Assembly (NCBI RefSeq): GCF_001517545.1
Contig: NZ_FBYA01000005.1
Span: 56,174-120,173, forward strand
Source: Limnohabitans sp. Rim47
GTDB lineage: Bacteria > Pseudomonadota > Gammaproteobacteria > Burkholderiales > Burkholderiaceae_C
Length of the DNA: 64,000 nucleotides
Reading direction: 5' to 3'
Positions 8,249 through 17,430 of this stretch are shown here, one piece after another (positions within the stretch are counted from its first letter, which is position 1; every line of letters begins with the position of its first letter). The notes under the pieces are model-generated. The model saw only the letters and a program-made list of their open reading frames with translations. It had not been told where the DNA came from and did not search any database. The translations under genes were made by a program, and so were the position numbers.

Positions 8249-9727
8249 TCAGGCCGTGCCACCGACAGTCAAGCCGTCGATGCGCAAAGTCGGCTGCCCC
8301 ACGCCCACCGGCACGCTCTGTCCCTCTTTGCCACAGGTGCCCACACCCGAGTCGAGCTTCATGTCGTTGCCGATCATGCTGATCTTCTTGAGCGATTCGG
8401 GGCCGCTGCCGATCAAGGTGGCGCCTTTGACGGGGTATTGGATCTTGCCGTTTTCTACCCAGTAGGCCTGGCTGGCCGAAAACACAAACTTGCCGCTGGT
8501 GATATCCACCTGACCGCCCGCAAAGTTGGTGGCATACAGGCCTTTTTTGATGCTGGCCACGATTTCTTCGGGGGTTTTGTCGCCGCCCAACATGTAGGTG
8601 TTGGTCATGCGTGGCATGGGCACATGGGCGTAGCTTTCGCGGCGGCCGTTGCCCGTGGGCTTGACGCCCATCAGTCGGGCGTTCATCGAATCCTGGATGT
8701 AGCCGCGCAGGATGCCATCTTCGATCAGCACGTTCTTTTGGCTGGCATGGCCCTCGTCGTCCACATTCAGCGAGCCACGACGGTCGGCCATGGTGCCGTC
8801 GTCCAGCACCGTCACGCCCTTGGCCGCCACACGCTGGCCGATGCGGCCGCTGAAGGCGCTAGAGCCTTTGCGGTTGAAGTCGCCTTCCAGACCGTGGCCC
8901 ACAGCTTCGTGCAGCAGCACGCCAGGCCAACCATTGCCCAGCACCACCGTCATCTCGCCGGCAGGCGCAGGGCGGGCCTCAAGGTTGATGAGCGCGGCCG
9001 ACACGGCTTCTTGAACGTAGCTCTCGACCATAACATCGTCAAAATAAGCCAGGCCAAAGCGACCGCCACCACCAGCACTGCCCACTTCACGGCGGCCGTT
9101 TTGCTCGGCGATGACCGTGACCGACAGGCGAATCAGGGGACGCACATCGGCGGCCAGTGTGCCGTCGGCGCGAGCGACCATGACCACGTCGTACTCGGTG
9201 GCCAAGCCCGCCATGACCTGCACCACACGAGGATCTTTGGCGCGGGCCATTTTTTCGACGCGACCAAGCAAATTGACCTTGGCCGTGCTGTCCAGCGTGG
9301 ACATCGGGTCCAGCGAAGGGTAGAGCGAACGGCTGGCAGAGATTTTGCGGGCTGGCACCTTGATGCGCTTGTTTTGCGTGGCCTGCGCGATGGTGCGTAC
9401 GGTCAGCGCAGCGTCCATCAATGAGGCTTCAGAAATGTCGTCCGAGTAGGCAAACGCGGTTTTTTCACCTGACACAGCCCGCACACCCACGCCTTGGTCG
9501 ATGCTGAAGCTGCCGGTCTTGACGATGCCCTCTTCCAGGCTCCAGCCTTCGGAGCGGGTGTACTGAAAATACAAGTCAGCGTCATCGACCTGGTGCGCCT
9601 TGATGGCGGCCAGCGCCCGGCTCAGGTGGGTTTCATCCAAGCCAAAGGGTTCGAGCAAAAGGGCCCTGGCAGTGGCCAGGCGTTCGATGGTGGGTTCGCG
9701 TGAAATCATGGGAAGCATTGTAGGCAC
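8249..9727 (-). CDS. tldD: Metalloprotease TldD
   Basis: This 492-residue TldD/PmbA family zinc protease contains the HEAVGHGLEGDF metal-binding motif and the conserved C-terminal GTCGKEGQSVPVGVGQPTLR. With TldE/PmbA it degrades unfolded peptides and matures some modified peptides. The partner is not in this window. The GTG at 9727 has AAGGGG 8 nt upstream, so I keep it as start; ATGs at 9718 and 9709 are alternatives. A 259-nt stretch without a convincing gene separates it from rodA on its 5' side. Confidence 0.95.
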   Translation of the reverse strand: MPTMLPMISREPTIERLATARALLLEPFGLDETHLSRALAAIKAHQVDDADLYFQYTRSEGWSLEEGIVKTGSFSIDQGVGVRAVSGEKTAFAYSDDISEASLMDAALTVRTIAQATQNKRIKVPARKISASRSLYPSLDPMSTLDSTAKVNLLGRVEKMARAKDPRVVQVMAGLATEYDVVMVARADGTLAADVRPLIRLSVTVIAEQNGRREVGSAGGGGRFGLAYFDDVMVESYVQEAVSAALINLEARPAPAGEMTVVLGNGWPGVLLHEAVGHGLEGDFNRKGSSAFSGRIGQRVAAKGVTVLDDGTMADRRGSLNVDDEGHASQKNVLIEDGILRGYIQDSMNARLMGVKPTGNGRRESYAHVPMPRMTNTYMLGGDKTPEEIVASIKKGLYATNFAGGQVDITSGKFVFSASQAYWVENGKIQYPVKGATLIGSGPESLKKISMIGNDMKLDSGVGTCGKEGQSVPVGVGQPTLRIDGLTVGGTA

Positions 9728-9986
9728 TGAGCAAACCCCTTGCCTGCGTGCTCTTTAGTGACTTGCGCTTGGGCCGCTACTCGGTGACTCTAAAAAAGCC
9801 GACCGCCCCATCCATCATGGCACCCAGACAGGCCGTCAGCATTGGGGGTCCACCTCGACCGCTTCCATACCGAACGGCTGGGAGCGCCCCGTGGTCCGTC
9901 AAAAGCAAGGCCAAAAATCTTCATGTGGATCATGGGCCAGTGATCTCCGCCCCATGGGGTTGTGCGGGTCTCCTGCGCGGTGTGGT

Positions 9987-11141
9987 TCAGGTCTGCACCA
10001 ACTGTTTAGAGCGCGCAATCGACATCAAGATGCCTAAGGCCAAACCCAAGGTGACCATGGCCGTGCCGCCATAGCTGATGAAGGGCAATGGCACACCCAC
10101 CACCGGCAAGATGCCGCTGACCATGCCCATGTTCACAAAGGCATAGGTGAAGAAAATCATGGCCATGCTGCCCGCCAGCAAACGGCTGAACAGCGTGGGC
10201 GCTTCGGCCGCAATAACCAACGCCCGATAGACCAAAAAGAAGAACCAGAAAATCAGGAACAAGCCGCCGACGAACCCAAACTCTTCGCCGTACGCTGCAA
10301 AAATGAAGTCGGTGGTGCGCTCGGGGATGAACTCCAGGTGCGTCTGCGTGCCCTGCATGAAGCCCTTGCCCCAAAATCCGCCTGAGCCGATGGCGATCAT
10401 GCCCTGAATGATGTGAAAACCCTTGCCCAAGGGGTCACGCGTGGGGTCAAGCAAGGTGCAAATGCGCTGCCGCTGGTACTCGTGCAACACCTGCCAGTCC
10501 ACACCATCGGCGCACAAGGTGGGCTCCATGACCACCAGCACCACCACCCCAACCAAGCCCAAGACCACAGGCGGCAAGATCCAGCGCCATTGCAGTCCGG
10601 CAAAAAAAATCACAGCCAACCCCGCCGCCAACACCAACAAAGAGGTGCCCAAATCAGGTTGTTTCATGATCAAGCCGACTGGAACCCCCAAGATGAGCAA
10701 GGCCACAGCGAAATCCGAGGGCCGAAGTTGCCCTTCGCGTTTTTGAAACCAGGTGGCCAGCATCAAGGGCAAGGCGATTTTCAGAATTTCGCTAGGCTGG
10801 ATGACCACCCCCAGATTGACCCATCGCCGAGCCCCTTTTTTGGTGATGCCAAAAATAGCCACCGCCACCAGCAAAACCACCCCGGCAGTGTAAATGGGCA
10901 CGGCCCAGGCCATGAGTTTTTGCGGCGGCATTTGGGCCACCACAAACATGATGCCCCCCGCCAGCAGCATGTTGCGGCCATGGTCCACAAAACGGGTGCC
11001 ATGGTCGAAACCCGACGAGTACATGATCAACAAGCCGGCGCATGCGAGCATGAACACGGCGAACGCCAAAGGGCCGTCGAAGCCCTTGAGCAGATAGCGC
11101 ACACGCTGAAACAGCGTCGGTTTGTGAATGACGGAACCCAT
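9987..11141 (-). CDS. rodA: Rod-shape SEDS glycosyltransferase RodA
   Basis: At 384 residues with about ten membrane helices, this is a SEDS-family protein that polymerises lipid II with a class B PBP during cell elongation. Visible are LNLGVVIQPSEILK-like (WVNLGVVIQPSEILKIALP), MKQPDLGTSLLVLAAG, ERTTDFIFAAYGEEFG and the closing GVPLPFISYGGTAM motif. The start MGSVIHKPTLFQRVRYLLKG reads like RodA rather than FtsW; a separate ftsW is present at 24265-25563. It stands apart from any mreBCD or mrdA gene in this window, lying 48 nt after ruvC. Confidence 0.92.
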   Translation of the reverse strand: MGSVIHKPTLFQRVRYLLKGFDGPLAFAVFMLACAGLLIMYSSGFDHGTRFVDHGRNMLLAGGIMFVVAQMPPQKLMAWAVPIYTAGVVLLVAVAIFGITKKGARRWVNLGVVIQPSEILKIALPLMLATWFQKREGQLRPSDFAVALLILGVPVGLIMKQPDLGTSLLVLAAGLAVIFFAGLQWRWILPPVVLGLVGVVVLVVMEPTLCADGVDWQVLHEYQRQRICTLLDPTRDPLGKGFHIIQGMIAIGSGGFWGKGFMQGTQTHLEFIPERTTDFIFAAYGEEFGFVGGLFLIFWFFFLVYRALVIAAEAPTLFSRLLAGSMAMIFFTYAFVNMGMVSGILPVVGVPLPFISYGGTAMVTLGLALGILMSIARSKQLVQT

Positions 11142-11189
11142 GGCGCGGATTATCTCAGGCTGAATTTAAAAATAGACTAGGCCATCAGG

Positions 11190-11771
11190 TCAGTGGCTTC
11201 GCCCGCTGCGGAACATGCCATGGGTTTTGCGATTGAGGACGCCTTGGGCGGCCAGTTTGTTCATGGACGGGCTGGCGTGCGCATGCGTGATCGCCATGCC
11301 CAAAGCATCGGCGGCATCCTGACGCGGCACCACTGGCAACTGCAGCAAGCGCTTGACCATTTCCTGAACCTGCGATTTGGCGGCACGCCCATGACCTGTC
11401 ACCGACTGCTTCATTTGCAAGGCCGTGTATTCGGCAACCGGCAGGTCGCAAGACACCAAAGCCGTGACACAACACCCCCGTGCCTGACCCAGCAGCAAGG
11501 TCGCTTGCGGGTTGATGTTGACAAACACGATCTCGACCGACGCCACATCGGGCTGGTAACGGGCATGAATTTCGCGGATGCCGTCGTAAATCACCTTCAG
11601 GCGAGCGGGCAGGTTGCCCATTTCCTCGCGAGTGGTCTCGATCACGCCGCTGGCCACGTACTGCAAGCGCGAGCCTGTCATGTCCAGCACCCCGAAACCG
11701 GTGGTCTGCAAGCCAGGGTCGATGCCCAAAATACGCAGGGTTTGCGGGGCAGGTGTGGTCAAAGTGCTCAT
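11190..11771 (-). CDS. ruvC: Crossover junction endodeoxyribonuclease RuvC
   Basis: This 193-residue Holliday-junction resolvase works with RuvAB in recombinational repair. The catalytic acidic residues are recognisable in ILGIDPGLQTTGFGV, SVEIVFVN and DAADALGMAITHAH. It starts in a 4-nt ATGA overlap with the end of mtgA and is probably translationally coupled to it. ruvA and ruvB are not next to it, at least inside the window. Confidence 0.97.
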   Translation of the reverse strand: MSTLTTPAPQTLRILGIDPGLQTTGFGVLDMTGSRLQYVASGVIETTREEMGNLPARLKVIYDGIREIHARYQPDVASVEIVFVNINPQATLLLGQARGCCVTALVSCDLPVAEYTALQMKQSVTGHGRAAKSQVQEMVKRLLQLPVVPRQDAADALGMAITHAHASPSMNKLAAQGVLNRKTHGMFRSGRSH

Positions 11772-12502
11772 GGCAACACCACGTCACCCATGCGGGCCAT
11801 GATGGTTTCGGCCCGACTGGCCAGGTAGGCCGATTGCGCACGCTGCTCAAAATAACGCGGGCGAGGCAACATGACCGCCAAACGGGCGGCCTCCCAGTCG
11901 CTCAGACGGGCAGCGCTTTTTCTGAAGTAGTGCTGCGCGGCCGCTTCGGCCCCAAAAACGCCCTCCCCCCACTCCACGCTGTTGAGGTAAATCTCCAGAA
12001 TGCGTTGCTTGGACAGGAAGGTCTCCAAGGTCAGGGTGATCAGCATCTCTTGGCCCTTACGCACCAAGGTGCGCTCGCCAGACAAAAAAAGGTTTTTGGC
12101 CAATTGCTGGGTGATGGTCGAGCCGCCCACAATTTTGACGTGAGGTGTCTTGGCATCGGGTCGGCGCTGGGCACGCTGCTCGGCCACGGCTTTGGCCTTG
12201 GCGTTTTTCTCCCAGGCTTTTTCCAAAGACTCCCACCAAACACCGCCGTGTTGCGAGAAAACGCTGTCTTCCGAGGCGATCACCGCCCGCTGCAAGCTGG
12301 GGGATATGCTTTTTCGGTCGACCCATTCCTGCCGCCAGGGCAGCCGGCTTTGCCGAGTCACAATTTGCCAGACCTGCGAGCGTTCAAAGCTGGTGGATTG
12401 CGGCGACAACAACGCCATGCTGGCAATGCGCAACGCAAAAAACACCTGCAAAGCCAAACAAGCCAGCAAAACCAGCACACACCAACGACCGAAAGCGCGC
12501 AT
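11768..12502 (-). CDS. mtgA: Monofunctional biosynthetic peptidoglycan transglycosylase
   Basis: This 244-residue GT51 family enzyme polymerises glycan strands from lipid II without a transpeptidase domain. An N-terminal signal anchor (VLVLLACLALQVFFAL) is followed by the catalytic ASEDSVFSQHGG, GGSTITQQLAKNLFLSGERT and RKGQEMLITLTLE motifs. I chose the ATG at 12502 (MRAFGRWCVL) since the longer frame runs into the TonB-like gene. It overlaps ruvC by 4 nt. Confidence 0.94.
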   Translation of the reverse strand: MRAFGRWCVLVLLACLALQVFFALRIASMALLSPQSTSFERSQVWQIVTRQSRLPWRQEWVDRKSISPSLQRAVIASEDSVFSQHGGVWWESLEKAWEKNAKAKAVAEQRAQRRPDAKTPHVKIVGGSTITQQLAKNLFLSGERTLVRKGQEMLITLTLETFLSKQRILEIYLNSVEWGEGVFGAEAAAQHYFRKSAARLSDWEAARLAVMLPRPRYFEQRAQSAYLASRAETIMARMGDVVLP

Positions 12503-12545
12503 CAATGTCCTTTGTCTGAATGGTCTAAAAAAGGGGGCAAACGGG

Positions 12546-13469
12546 TCATGGCTGCCGGGGTTGTGCGGCCAACATGCGCGTTTCCAGGCTGCCATCTTTG
12601 GAGAACTGGAAACGTGTGACCACCACAATCTGATCGGCCTGCCGCCGCATGTTAGCGCTGAACGCATCAAATGGCGCGGCACTGCGCACAATCGCTACGG
12701 CCCGCTGGTCAAGCAAAGGCTGACCAGAGGTCTTGACCACCTCGGTCTGGACCAGTCGCCCTCGGACATCGACCGTGATCACCATGCTCAATTGCCCATA
12801 GAGTTTTTGCCCGCCCACCTGCGGAAAATTGAGGGTGCCACGCGTTTCGATGGTGCGCCGTAATTTGTCGTAATAAAGGGCGTAAACCGCTTCTTGGGTG
12901 GCTGGGCTGATGTACCGCTTGCGGGGGCCGCCTTGGGTTTTTTCGACCCGAGGTTCGATTTGGGCCAATTGCCGGTTCAATTGCTGCCGGCGCTCTTGTC
13001 TGGCCTGACGCTCAGGTGCCTGGGCATTCTCGCCCGTATTTTCCTGAGTCAAGGCCGACAACTCTTGCTGAAGCTGAGTCAACAAGCGCATTTGCTGCAA
13101 CTTGAGCGCTTCAATTTGGCGCTGCATGGCCCCGATGTCGGTGCCCGATTCGTTGACGACCGAAGGTGGCACAGGGGTGCTGGCCCGTTGCAAGCCGGGC
13201 GCTTGACCGCCACCCGACAGCCGCACTTGGGCAATGGCCTGCGCCCGCTCGGGGAGACTGTCGCTGCGGGCGTTCACCAAAACCACCTCCAATGACGAGT
13301 CTTCAAACACGCGATTGAAACTGGCCGGATCGGCAAAGCGCCAAGCCATCAGCACCGCATGAAGCAACACCGAAAACCCGATGGCCCACCACAAGGTGTG
13401 GCGTGTAAACGCCCGTTTCAGACGCGAGACAAGCCCCGTTTCAAAAGGCTGAATCTCTTCAAGCGCCAT
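12546..13469 (-). CDS. TonB family protein
   Basis: This 307-residue protein has an N-terminal signal anchor with His in the helix (WWAIGFSVLLHAVLMAW), a long periplasmic region rich in Gln, Arg and Ala with coiled-coil character (MQRQIEALKLQQMRLLTQL), and a C-terminal TonB-like domain (YGQLSMVITVDVRGRLVQ, PLLDQRAVAIVRSAAPFDAF). TonB proteins pass proton-motive energy to outer-membrane receptors, but exbB/exbD and a receptor are not nearby, so the real partner is unknown. The start overlaps the RNase gene end by 11 nt. In some relatives aroE stands near this gene; it is absent here. Confidence 0.83.
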   Translation of the reverse strand: MALEEIQPFETGLVSRLKRAFTRHTLWWAIGFSVLLHAVLMAWRFADPASFNRVFEDSSLEVVLVNARSDSLPERAQAIAQVRLSGGGQAPGLQRASTPVPPSVVNESGTDIGAMQRQIEALKLQQMRLLTQLQQELSALTQENTGENAQAPERQARQERRQQLNRQLAQIEPRVEKTQGGPRKRYISPATQEAVYALYYDKLRRTIETRGTLNFPQVGGQKLYGQLSMVITVDVRGRLVQTEVVKTSGQPLLDQRAVAIVRSAAPFDAFSANMRRQADQIVVVTRFQFSKDGSLETRMLAAQPRQP

Positions 13470-15513
13470 CGCTTTGCGTGCTGTCGTTCAGATCGACTGC
13501 GATAGTGAGTGGGCCTGCGGCCATGGCTTCGTCTTCTTCTGCCTCGTCGCTTTCCTGGTCTGCTGACACCACAGGCGCATCCAGGTGCGCGGTCACCGTG
13601 CCATTGACATCCAGCGCCATCAAGTCGACCTGCCCCAATTTGACGCGCACACGCGCACCGCGCATCAAACCCTGGGCGCCCATCACACTGAACATCAGCG
13701 GCAAACTGTCAGCCCGAACCAACCAGATGCCGCCCCCCATCTCCTTGACCAAGCTGGCTTCCAGCTCTTCAATGCCCTGCTGCTCGACATGGCGCAACGT
13801 CCAGTAACGCTCCATGCTCGACTGCACGCTGTTGTAGGCGCTGTAGGCCGCGTCAAAGCCACTGATGATGGAGAACAACTCGGCATCTTTAGGCTTGAAG
13901 GGCGCGGCCAAGGCAGCGGTCGCACCATGCTTGGCGCACGCGATGATTTGCCACTGGTTAACCAAGTCGGTGTAACGGCGCAGGGGGGATGTGCTCCAGG
14001 CATAACTGGGCACGCCAATGCCGGCGTGCGGCAAGGCCTTGGTGCCCATGCGCACCTTCACGCCGGGCGCCATGCTGGCCTGGCTGCGGTAAATACCGGG
14101 CACGCCCAAACTGGCCATCCACTGGCCCCAAGTGCTGTTGGCCAAAATCATGGCCTCAGCCACCATCAGATCGAGCGGCGCACCGCGCTGGCGCACCCCG
14201 ATCAACACCGTCTCTTCGCCCGTGGGTGGCAAGTCGTTGCTGGGGCGATCGAGCTTGAAACTGTAGTCAGGGCGGTTGAAGCTTTCGGGCTTGCCGCGCA
14301 CCACCTCGCGCCGCGCTTTGAGGGTTTGCGCCAAGCGCCAGAAAAAACCGAGCGTGGCACGGCTCACCGGCACATCGGCGTGGTCGCTTTGGTCTTCACC
14401 TTCGAGCCATTCGCGGGTGATGCGGTCGTCCAGTTGGTCATGCCGCAGGTTGACCAAGATAGGCACACGCTCCAGCTTGGTTTCAGTGCTTTGCACTTCC
14501 AGGGTGTCTTCGCTGAAAGTCACATACAAAGACACCGCCGGGCAGTCCCGCCCCTCAATCAAGGTGTAGGCCTGCACCACGTCGTCGGGCAGCATGGTGA
14601 TCTTGTAGCCCGGCATGTACACCGTGGACAAACGCTGACGACCCAACTGGTCGATGGCGCTGCCCGGCGTCAAGGCCAGGCCGGGCGCGGCAATGTGGAT
14701 GCCCACCGTGACGGTTCCGGTGCCCAAGCCCTGCAAGGACAAAGCATCGTCGATTTCGGTGGTGTGTGAATCGTCGATCGAAAAAGCCTGCACCGGGGCC
14801 AGCGGCAATTCATCCTGAATGGCCGGGGCTTGCAAAGCCGGAAAGCCGGTGCCCTTCGGAAACAGGTCAAACAAGAACCGCTGCCAATGAAAATCCCAGG
14901 CCGAAGCGATGGCCCCAGCGTTTTGCAACAAGTCCAAAGGCGCTGACTGGCTGGCTTTGCTGGCCTCGACCACGGCTTTGTATTCGGGCGTGTTTTTGTC
15001 GGGACGGAACAGGATTTTGTACAGCTGTTCGCGGATCGGAGCTGGGCACACGCCCGCCACCAACTCGGCTGACCAAGCCTCGATCTGGGCTTGAAGCTGC
15101 TTCTTTTTCTCGATCGCGAGCAAGGCCTGTTGCACGATTTCGGCAGGCGCTTTGCGGTAACGGCCTTTACCACCACGGCGAAAATAATGCGGCGCTTCAT
15201 GCAGGCGCAGCAAAGCGGCCACTTGGTGCACCGTGCTGGCACCCTCGCTGAAGTAGTCTTTGGCCAGATCGGCAAAACCGAATTCCTCGTCCGAGGCAAA
15301 TTCGTAGGCCAGCTCCAGCTCAATGCTTTGGCTCAGGGCGGCGGCTTCGCTCAGCAACGTCGCGGGGCTTGGTTTTTCAAACTTGAGCAGCATTTGCGCT
15401 GCCTTGACTTTGACCCGTTTGCCCGAATCGAGCTCCACCTGAGCGGAGGCCTCGGCTTCGGACAGGATGCGTCCGGCCATGAATTTGCCGGCTTCTTCAA
15501 ATAATGCGTACAT
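13459..15513 (-). CDS. RNase II/R family exoribonuclease (RNB domain)
   Basis: This 684-residue protein carries an RNB catalytic domain with the acidic cluster SIDDSHTTEIDDALSL that binds the two metal ions, and a C-terminal S1-like segment (GARVRVKLGQVDLMALDV). It degrades single-stranded RNA 3' to 5'. At this length and without obvious N-terminal cold-shock domains it is shorter than E. coli RNase R and belongs to the Burkholderiales-type RNase II-like proteins. The C-terminal tail is acidic (ESDEAEEDEAM). It overlaps the tonB-like gene by 11 nt. Confidence 0.9.
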   Translation of the reverse strand: MYALFEEAGKFMAGRILSEAEASAQVELDSGKRVKVKAAQMLLKFEKPSPATLLSEAAALSQSIELELAYEFASDEEFGFADLAKDYFSEGASTVHQVAALLRLHEAPHYFRRGGKGRYRKAPAEIVQQALLAIEKKKQLQAQIEAWSAELVAGVCPAPIREQLYKILFRPDKNTPEYKAVVEASKASQSAPLDLLQNAGAIASAWDFHWQRFLFDLFPKGTGFPALQAPAIQDELPLAPVQAFSIDDSHTTEIDDALSLQGLGTGTVTVGIHIAAPGLALTPGSAIDQLGRQRLSTVYMPGYKITMLPDDVVQAYTLIEGRDCPAVSLYVTFSEDTLEVQSTETKLERVPILVNLRHDQLDDRITREWLEGEDQSDHADVPVSRATLGFFWRLAQTLKARREVVRGKPESFNRPDYSFKLDRPSNDLPPTGEETVLIGVRQRGAPLDLMVAEAMILANSTWGQWMASLGVPGIYRSQASMAPGVKVRMGTKALPHAGIGVPSYAWSTSPLRRYTDLVNQWQIIACAKHGATAALAAPFKPKDAELFSIISGFDAAYSAYNSVQSSMERYWTLRHVEQQGIEELEASLVKEMGGGIWLVRADSLPLMFSVMGAQGLMRGARVRVKLGQVDLMALDVNGTVTAHLDAPVVSADQESDEAEEDEAMAAGPLTIAVDLNDSTQSDGA

Positions 15514-15557
15514 GGACCGATTTTCCCATGCGCTGTTGCCTTGACAGGCGTCGGGCC

Positions 15558-16154
15558 TCAGGCCAAGTGAAGAAATTCCAAGATTTCTGGCAAGACATCG
15601 TCAAAATCACTCAGCGCGTGATCACTGCCCTCCAACAGGCGCACTTGGCCCAATGCGTGCCGGGTCAGCATTTCGCGCCAATCCAGCACCTCATCCCCCT
15701 TGGCGATCACCGCCAAGCTTGAGGGTGGATGGCTCGAGTCGACCGGGGTCAGCGCCTCCAGATCGACCAATTCCTGTACGTGGGTCGCCTCAAAAAATAT
15801 TTTTTGCGAGGGATCGTGCCATGCAGGGTGTTCGCCAATGTGGCGCGCCAAATCACGCGACGGGTACACAGCCGGATTGAGCAACACAGCCGGACAGCCC
15901 AATTGCCGGGCCAGCACAGCCGCATAAAAACCGCCGAGTGAGGAGCCAATGATCGCCATGTGCTGACGCGGCCACGCCGACACGCCCGACCACACCATGG
16001 CCATGGCCTGCTTGGGAGAAGCGGGCAATGACGGGCACCACCAAGTCACGTCAGGGTGCTGGTTTTGCACGATCTCCGCCATTTTTCGGGCCTTCATCGA
16101 CTGGGGCGATGAGCGAAAACCGTGCAGGTAAAGCAGGTGCGTGGTGCGGGTCAT
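15558..16154 (-). CDS. YqiA/YcfP-family alpha/beta hydrolase
   Basis: This 198-residue protein has the alpha/beta hydrolase opening HLLYLHGFRSSPQSMKA, the nucleophile elbow IIGSSLGGFYA and a C-terminal EGSDHALSDF that supplies the catalytic His. These are features of the YqiA esterase family; the physiological substrate is unknown. I chose the ATG at 16154 (MTRTTH); a TTG at 16169 is in frame. It lies between lpxC and the RNB nuclease on the same strand. Confidence 0.88.
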   Translation of the reverse strand: MTRTTHLLYLHGFRSSPQSMKARKMAEIVQNQHPDVTWWCPSLPASPKQAMAMVWSGVSAWPRQHMAIIGSSLGGFYAAVLARQLGCPAVLLNPAVYPSRDLARHIGEHPAWHDPSQKIFFEATHVQELVDLEALTPVDSSHPPSSLAVIAKGDEVLDWREMLTRHALGQVRLLEGSDHALSDFDDVLPEILEFLHLA

Positions 16155-16212
16155 CGCCAAACCAGTCAAAACGCCATGATCAAGGTCAATTTGGCGCGTG
16201 CGTCAAGGCGGC

Positions 16213-17136
16213 TCACCAGGCAGGCTGCAGCGCAGCAAAGCCTCGTGGCGCTTCGCTGGGCCGATCAAAGCTCACGATGTCATAAGCATCAGGCTGGGCC
16301 AGCAAGGCCCGCAAGAGCTGGTTGTTCATGGCATGGCCGGAGCGAAACGCGCTGTATGCGGCCAACAACGGTTTGCCCAAAATGTACAAATCGCCCATCG
16401 CGTCGAGGATCTTGTGTTTGACGAACTCGTCGTCGTAGCGCAAACCGTCCGAATTGAGCACCCGGTAATCGTCCATCACGATGGCGTTGTCCAAGCCGCC
16501 CCCCAAAGCCAGCCCGTTGGCACGCAACATTTCCACATCTTTGGTGAAGCCAAAAGTACGGGCGCGGGCAATGTCACGGGCGTACACACCTTCGGACATG
16601 TCAAACACCACCTGCTGTCCGGTCGAGTCCACGGCAGGGTGTCGGAAATCGATCTCGAAGCTCAGCTTGTAGCCGTGGTAGGGCGTCAAACGCGCCCACT
16701 TGATGTTTTGGCCCTCGCCCTCAGACACCTCCACAGGCTTGAGCACGCGCACAAAGCGCTTGGGTGCCTGTTGCTCGACCACGCCTGCGCTTTGCAACAA
16801 GAAGACAAACGAAGAAGCCGAACCATCCAGGATGGGCACCTCTTCGGCCGTGATGTCGACATACAAGTTGTCAATCCCCAAACCGGCACAGGCCGACATC
16901 AGGTGCTCGACCGTCAAGACCTTGGCCTGCCCTGCCGAAATGGTGGAGGCCAGGCGGGTGTCGGTCACCGCCTCAGCGTTGACGGGGATATCGACCGGCT
17001 CAGGCAGGTCGATCCGGCGAAACACAATGCCGGTGTCGGGGGCTGCGGGGCGCAGGGTCAGCTCGACACGCTGACCGCTGTGCAAACCCACGCCGACGGC
17101 TTTGGTCAAGGTTTTGAGGGTGCGTTGAGCGAGCAT
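16213..17136 (-). CDS. lpxC: UDP-3-O-acyl-N-acetylglucosamine deacetylase
   Basis: This 307-residue zinc deacetylase performs the committed step of lipid A synthesis. It begins MLAQRTLKTLTKAVGVGLHSG and has VEHLMSACAGLGIDN and DEFVKHKILDAMGDL, which contain the zinc-ligand His residues and Asp. It closes the dcw cluster in the usual proteobacterial position after ftsZ, but about 294 nt with a terminator and a large inverted repeat separate them, so it probably has its own promoter. Confidence 0.97.
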   Translation of the reverse strand: MLAQRTLKTLTKAVGVGLHSGQRVELTLRPAAPDTGIVFRRIDLPEPVDIPVNAEAVTDTRLASTISAGQAKVLTVEHLMSACAGLGIDNLYVDITAEEVPILDGSASSFVFLLQSAGVVEQQAPKRFVRVLKPVEVSEGEGQNIKWARLTPYHGYKLSFEIDFRHPAVDSTGQQVVFDMSEGVYARDIARARTFGFTKDVEMLRANGLALGGGLDNAIVMDDYRVLNSDGLRYDDEFVKHKILDAMGDLYILGKPLLAAYSAFRSGHAMNNQLLRALLAQPDAYDIVSFDRPSEAPRGFAALQPAW

Positions 17137-17219
17137 GGGATTATTTTAATTGCCATGGGGTTGTGTGGTGCTGACAAGGCATTGAACTTGGCGCTTAGGC
17201 CGACTTTGCCAACACACCA

Positions 17220-17305
17220 GTCCCGGTGTGCTCCCCGGGGCTGGCGGGCGATATTGAGGCGCGAAGCGACGACGAGCCCGACGGCCCCGGGGAACATACC
17301 GGGAC
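17220..17305. repeat. Long imperfect inverted repeat between ftsZ and lpxC
   Basis: Arms 17220-17249 and 17276-17305 pair over 30 nt with four mismatches or wobbles, around a 26-nt loop. Both arms contain CCCGG, TCCCCGGGG and a GGC/GCC-rich end. The element sits downstream of the ftsZ terminator, upstream of lpxC. It could be a REP-like or palindromic intergenic repeat or a structured leader of lpxC. I saw no second copy in this window. Confidence 0.75.
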
Positions 17306-17361
17306 GGACCCTACCCAAAGCCATTTCCAAAGTTCTACCCCCCACTCGTTTGAACTCAAGC

Positions 17362-17398
17362 AAAAAGGGGCCCGACAGGCAAACGCCCGTCAGGCCCC
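17362..17398 (-). terminator. Terminator of ftsZ / dcw operon
   Basis: On the minus strand, GGGGCCTGACGGGC pairs with GCCTGTCGGGCCCC across a short GTTT-containing loop (17367-17398), followed by five U. It lies 33 nt after the ftsZ stop codon. Confidence 0.85.
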
Positions 17399-17430
17399 AA
17401 AGCACCAGAAATAACCGTCAGATCCGCAGA

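Noticed and set aside
9838..9900. Stretch with CCATACCGAAC and GCGCC that recalls part of 5S rRNA
   Set aside because: Only about 30 nt are loosely similar to E. coli 5S, there is no helix-I pairing and no 16S/23S genes nearby; the betaproteobacterial 5S I remember differs.
9728..9986. Possible small genes between tldD and rodA
   Set aside because: Short frames on both strands have no ribosome binding site, odd composition and no family resemblance; no tRNA-like cloverleaf is seen.
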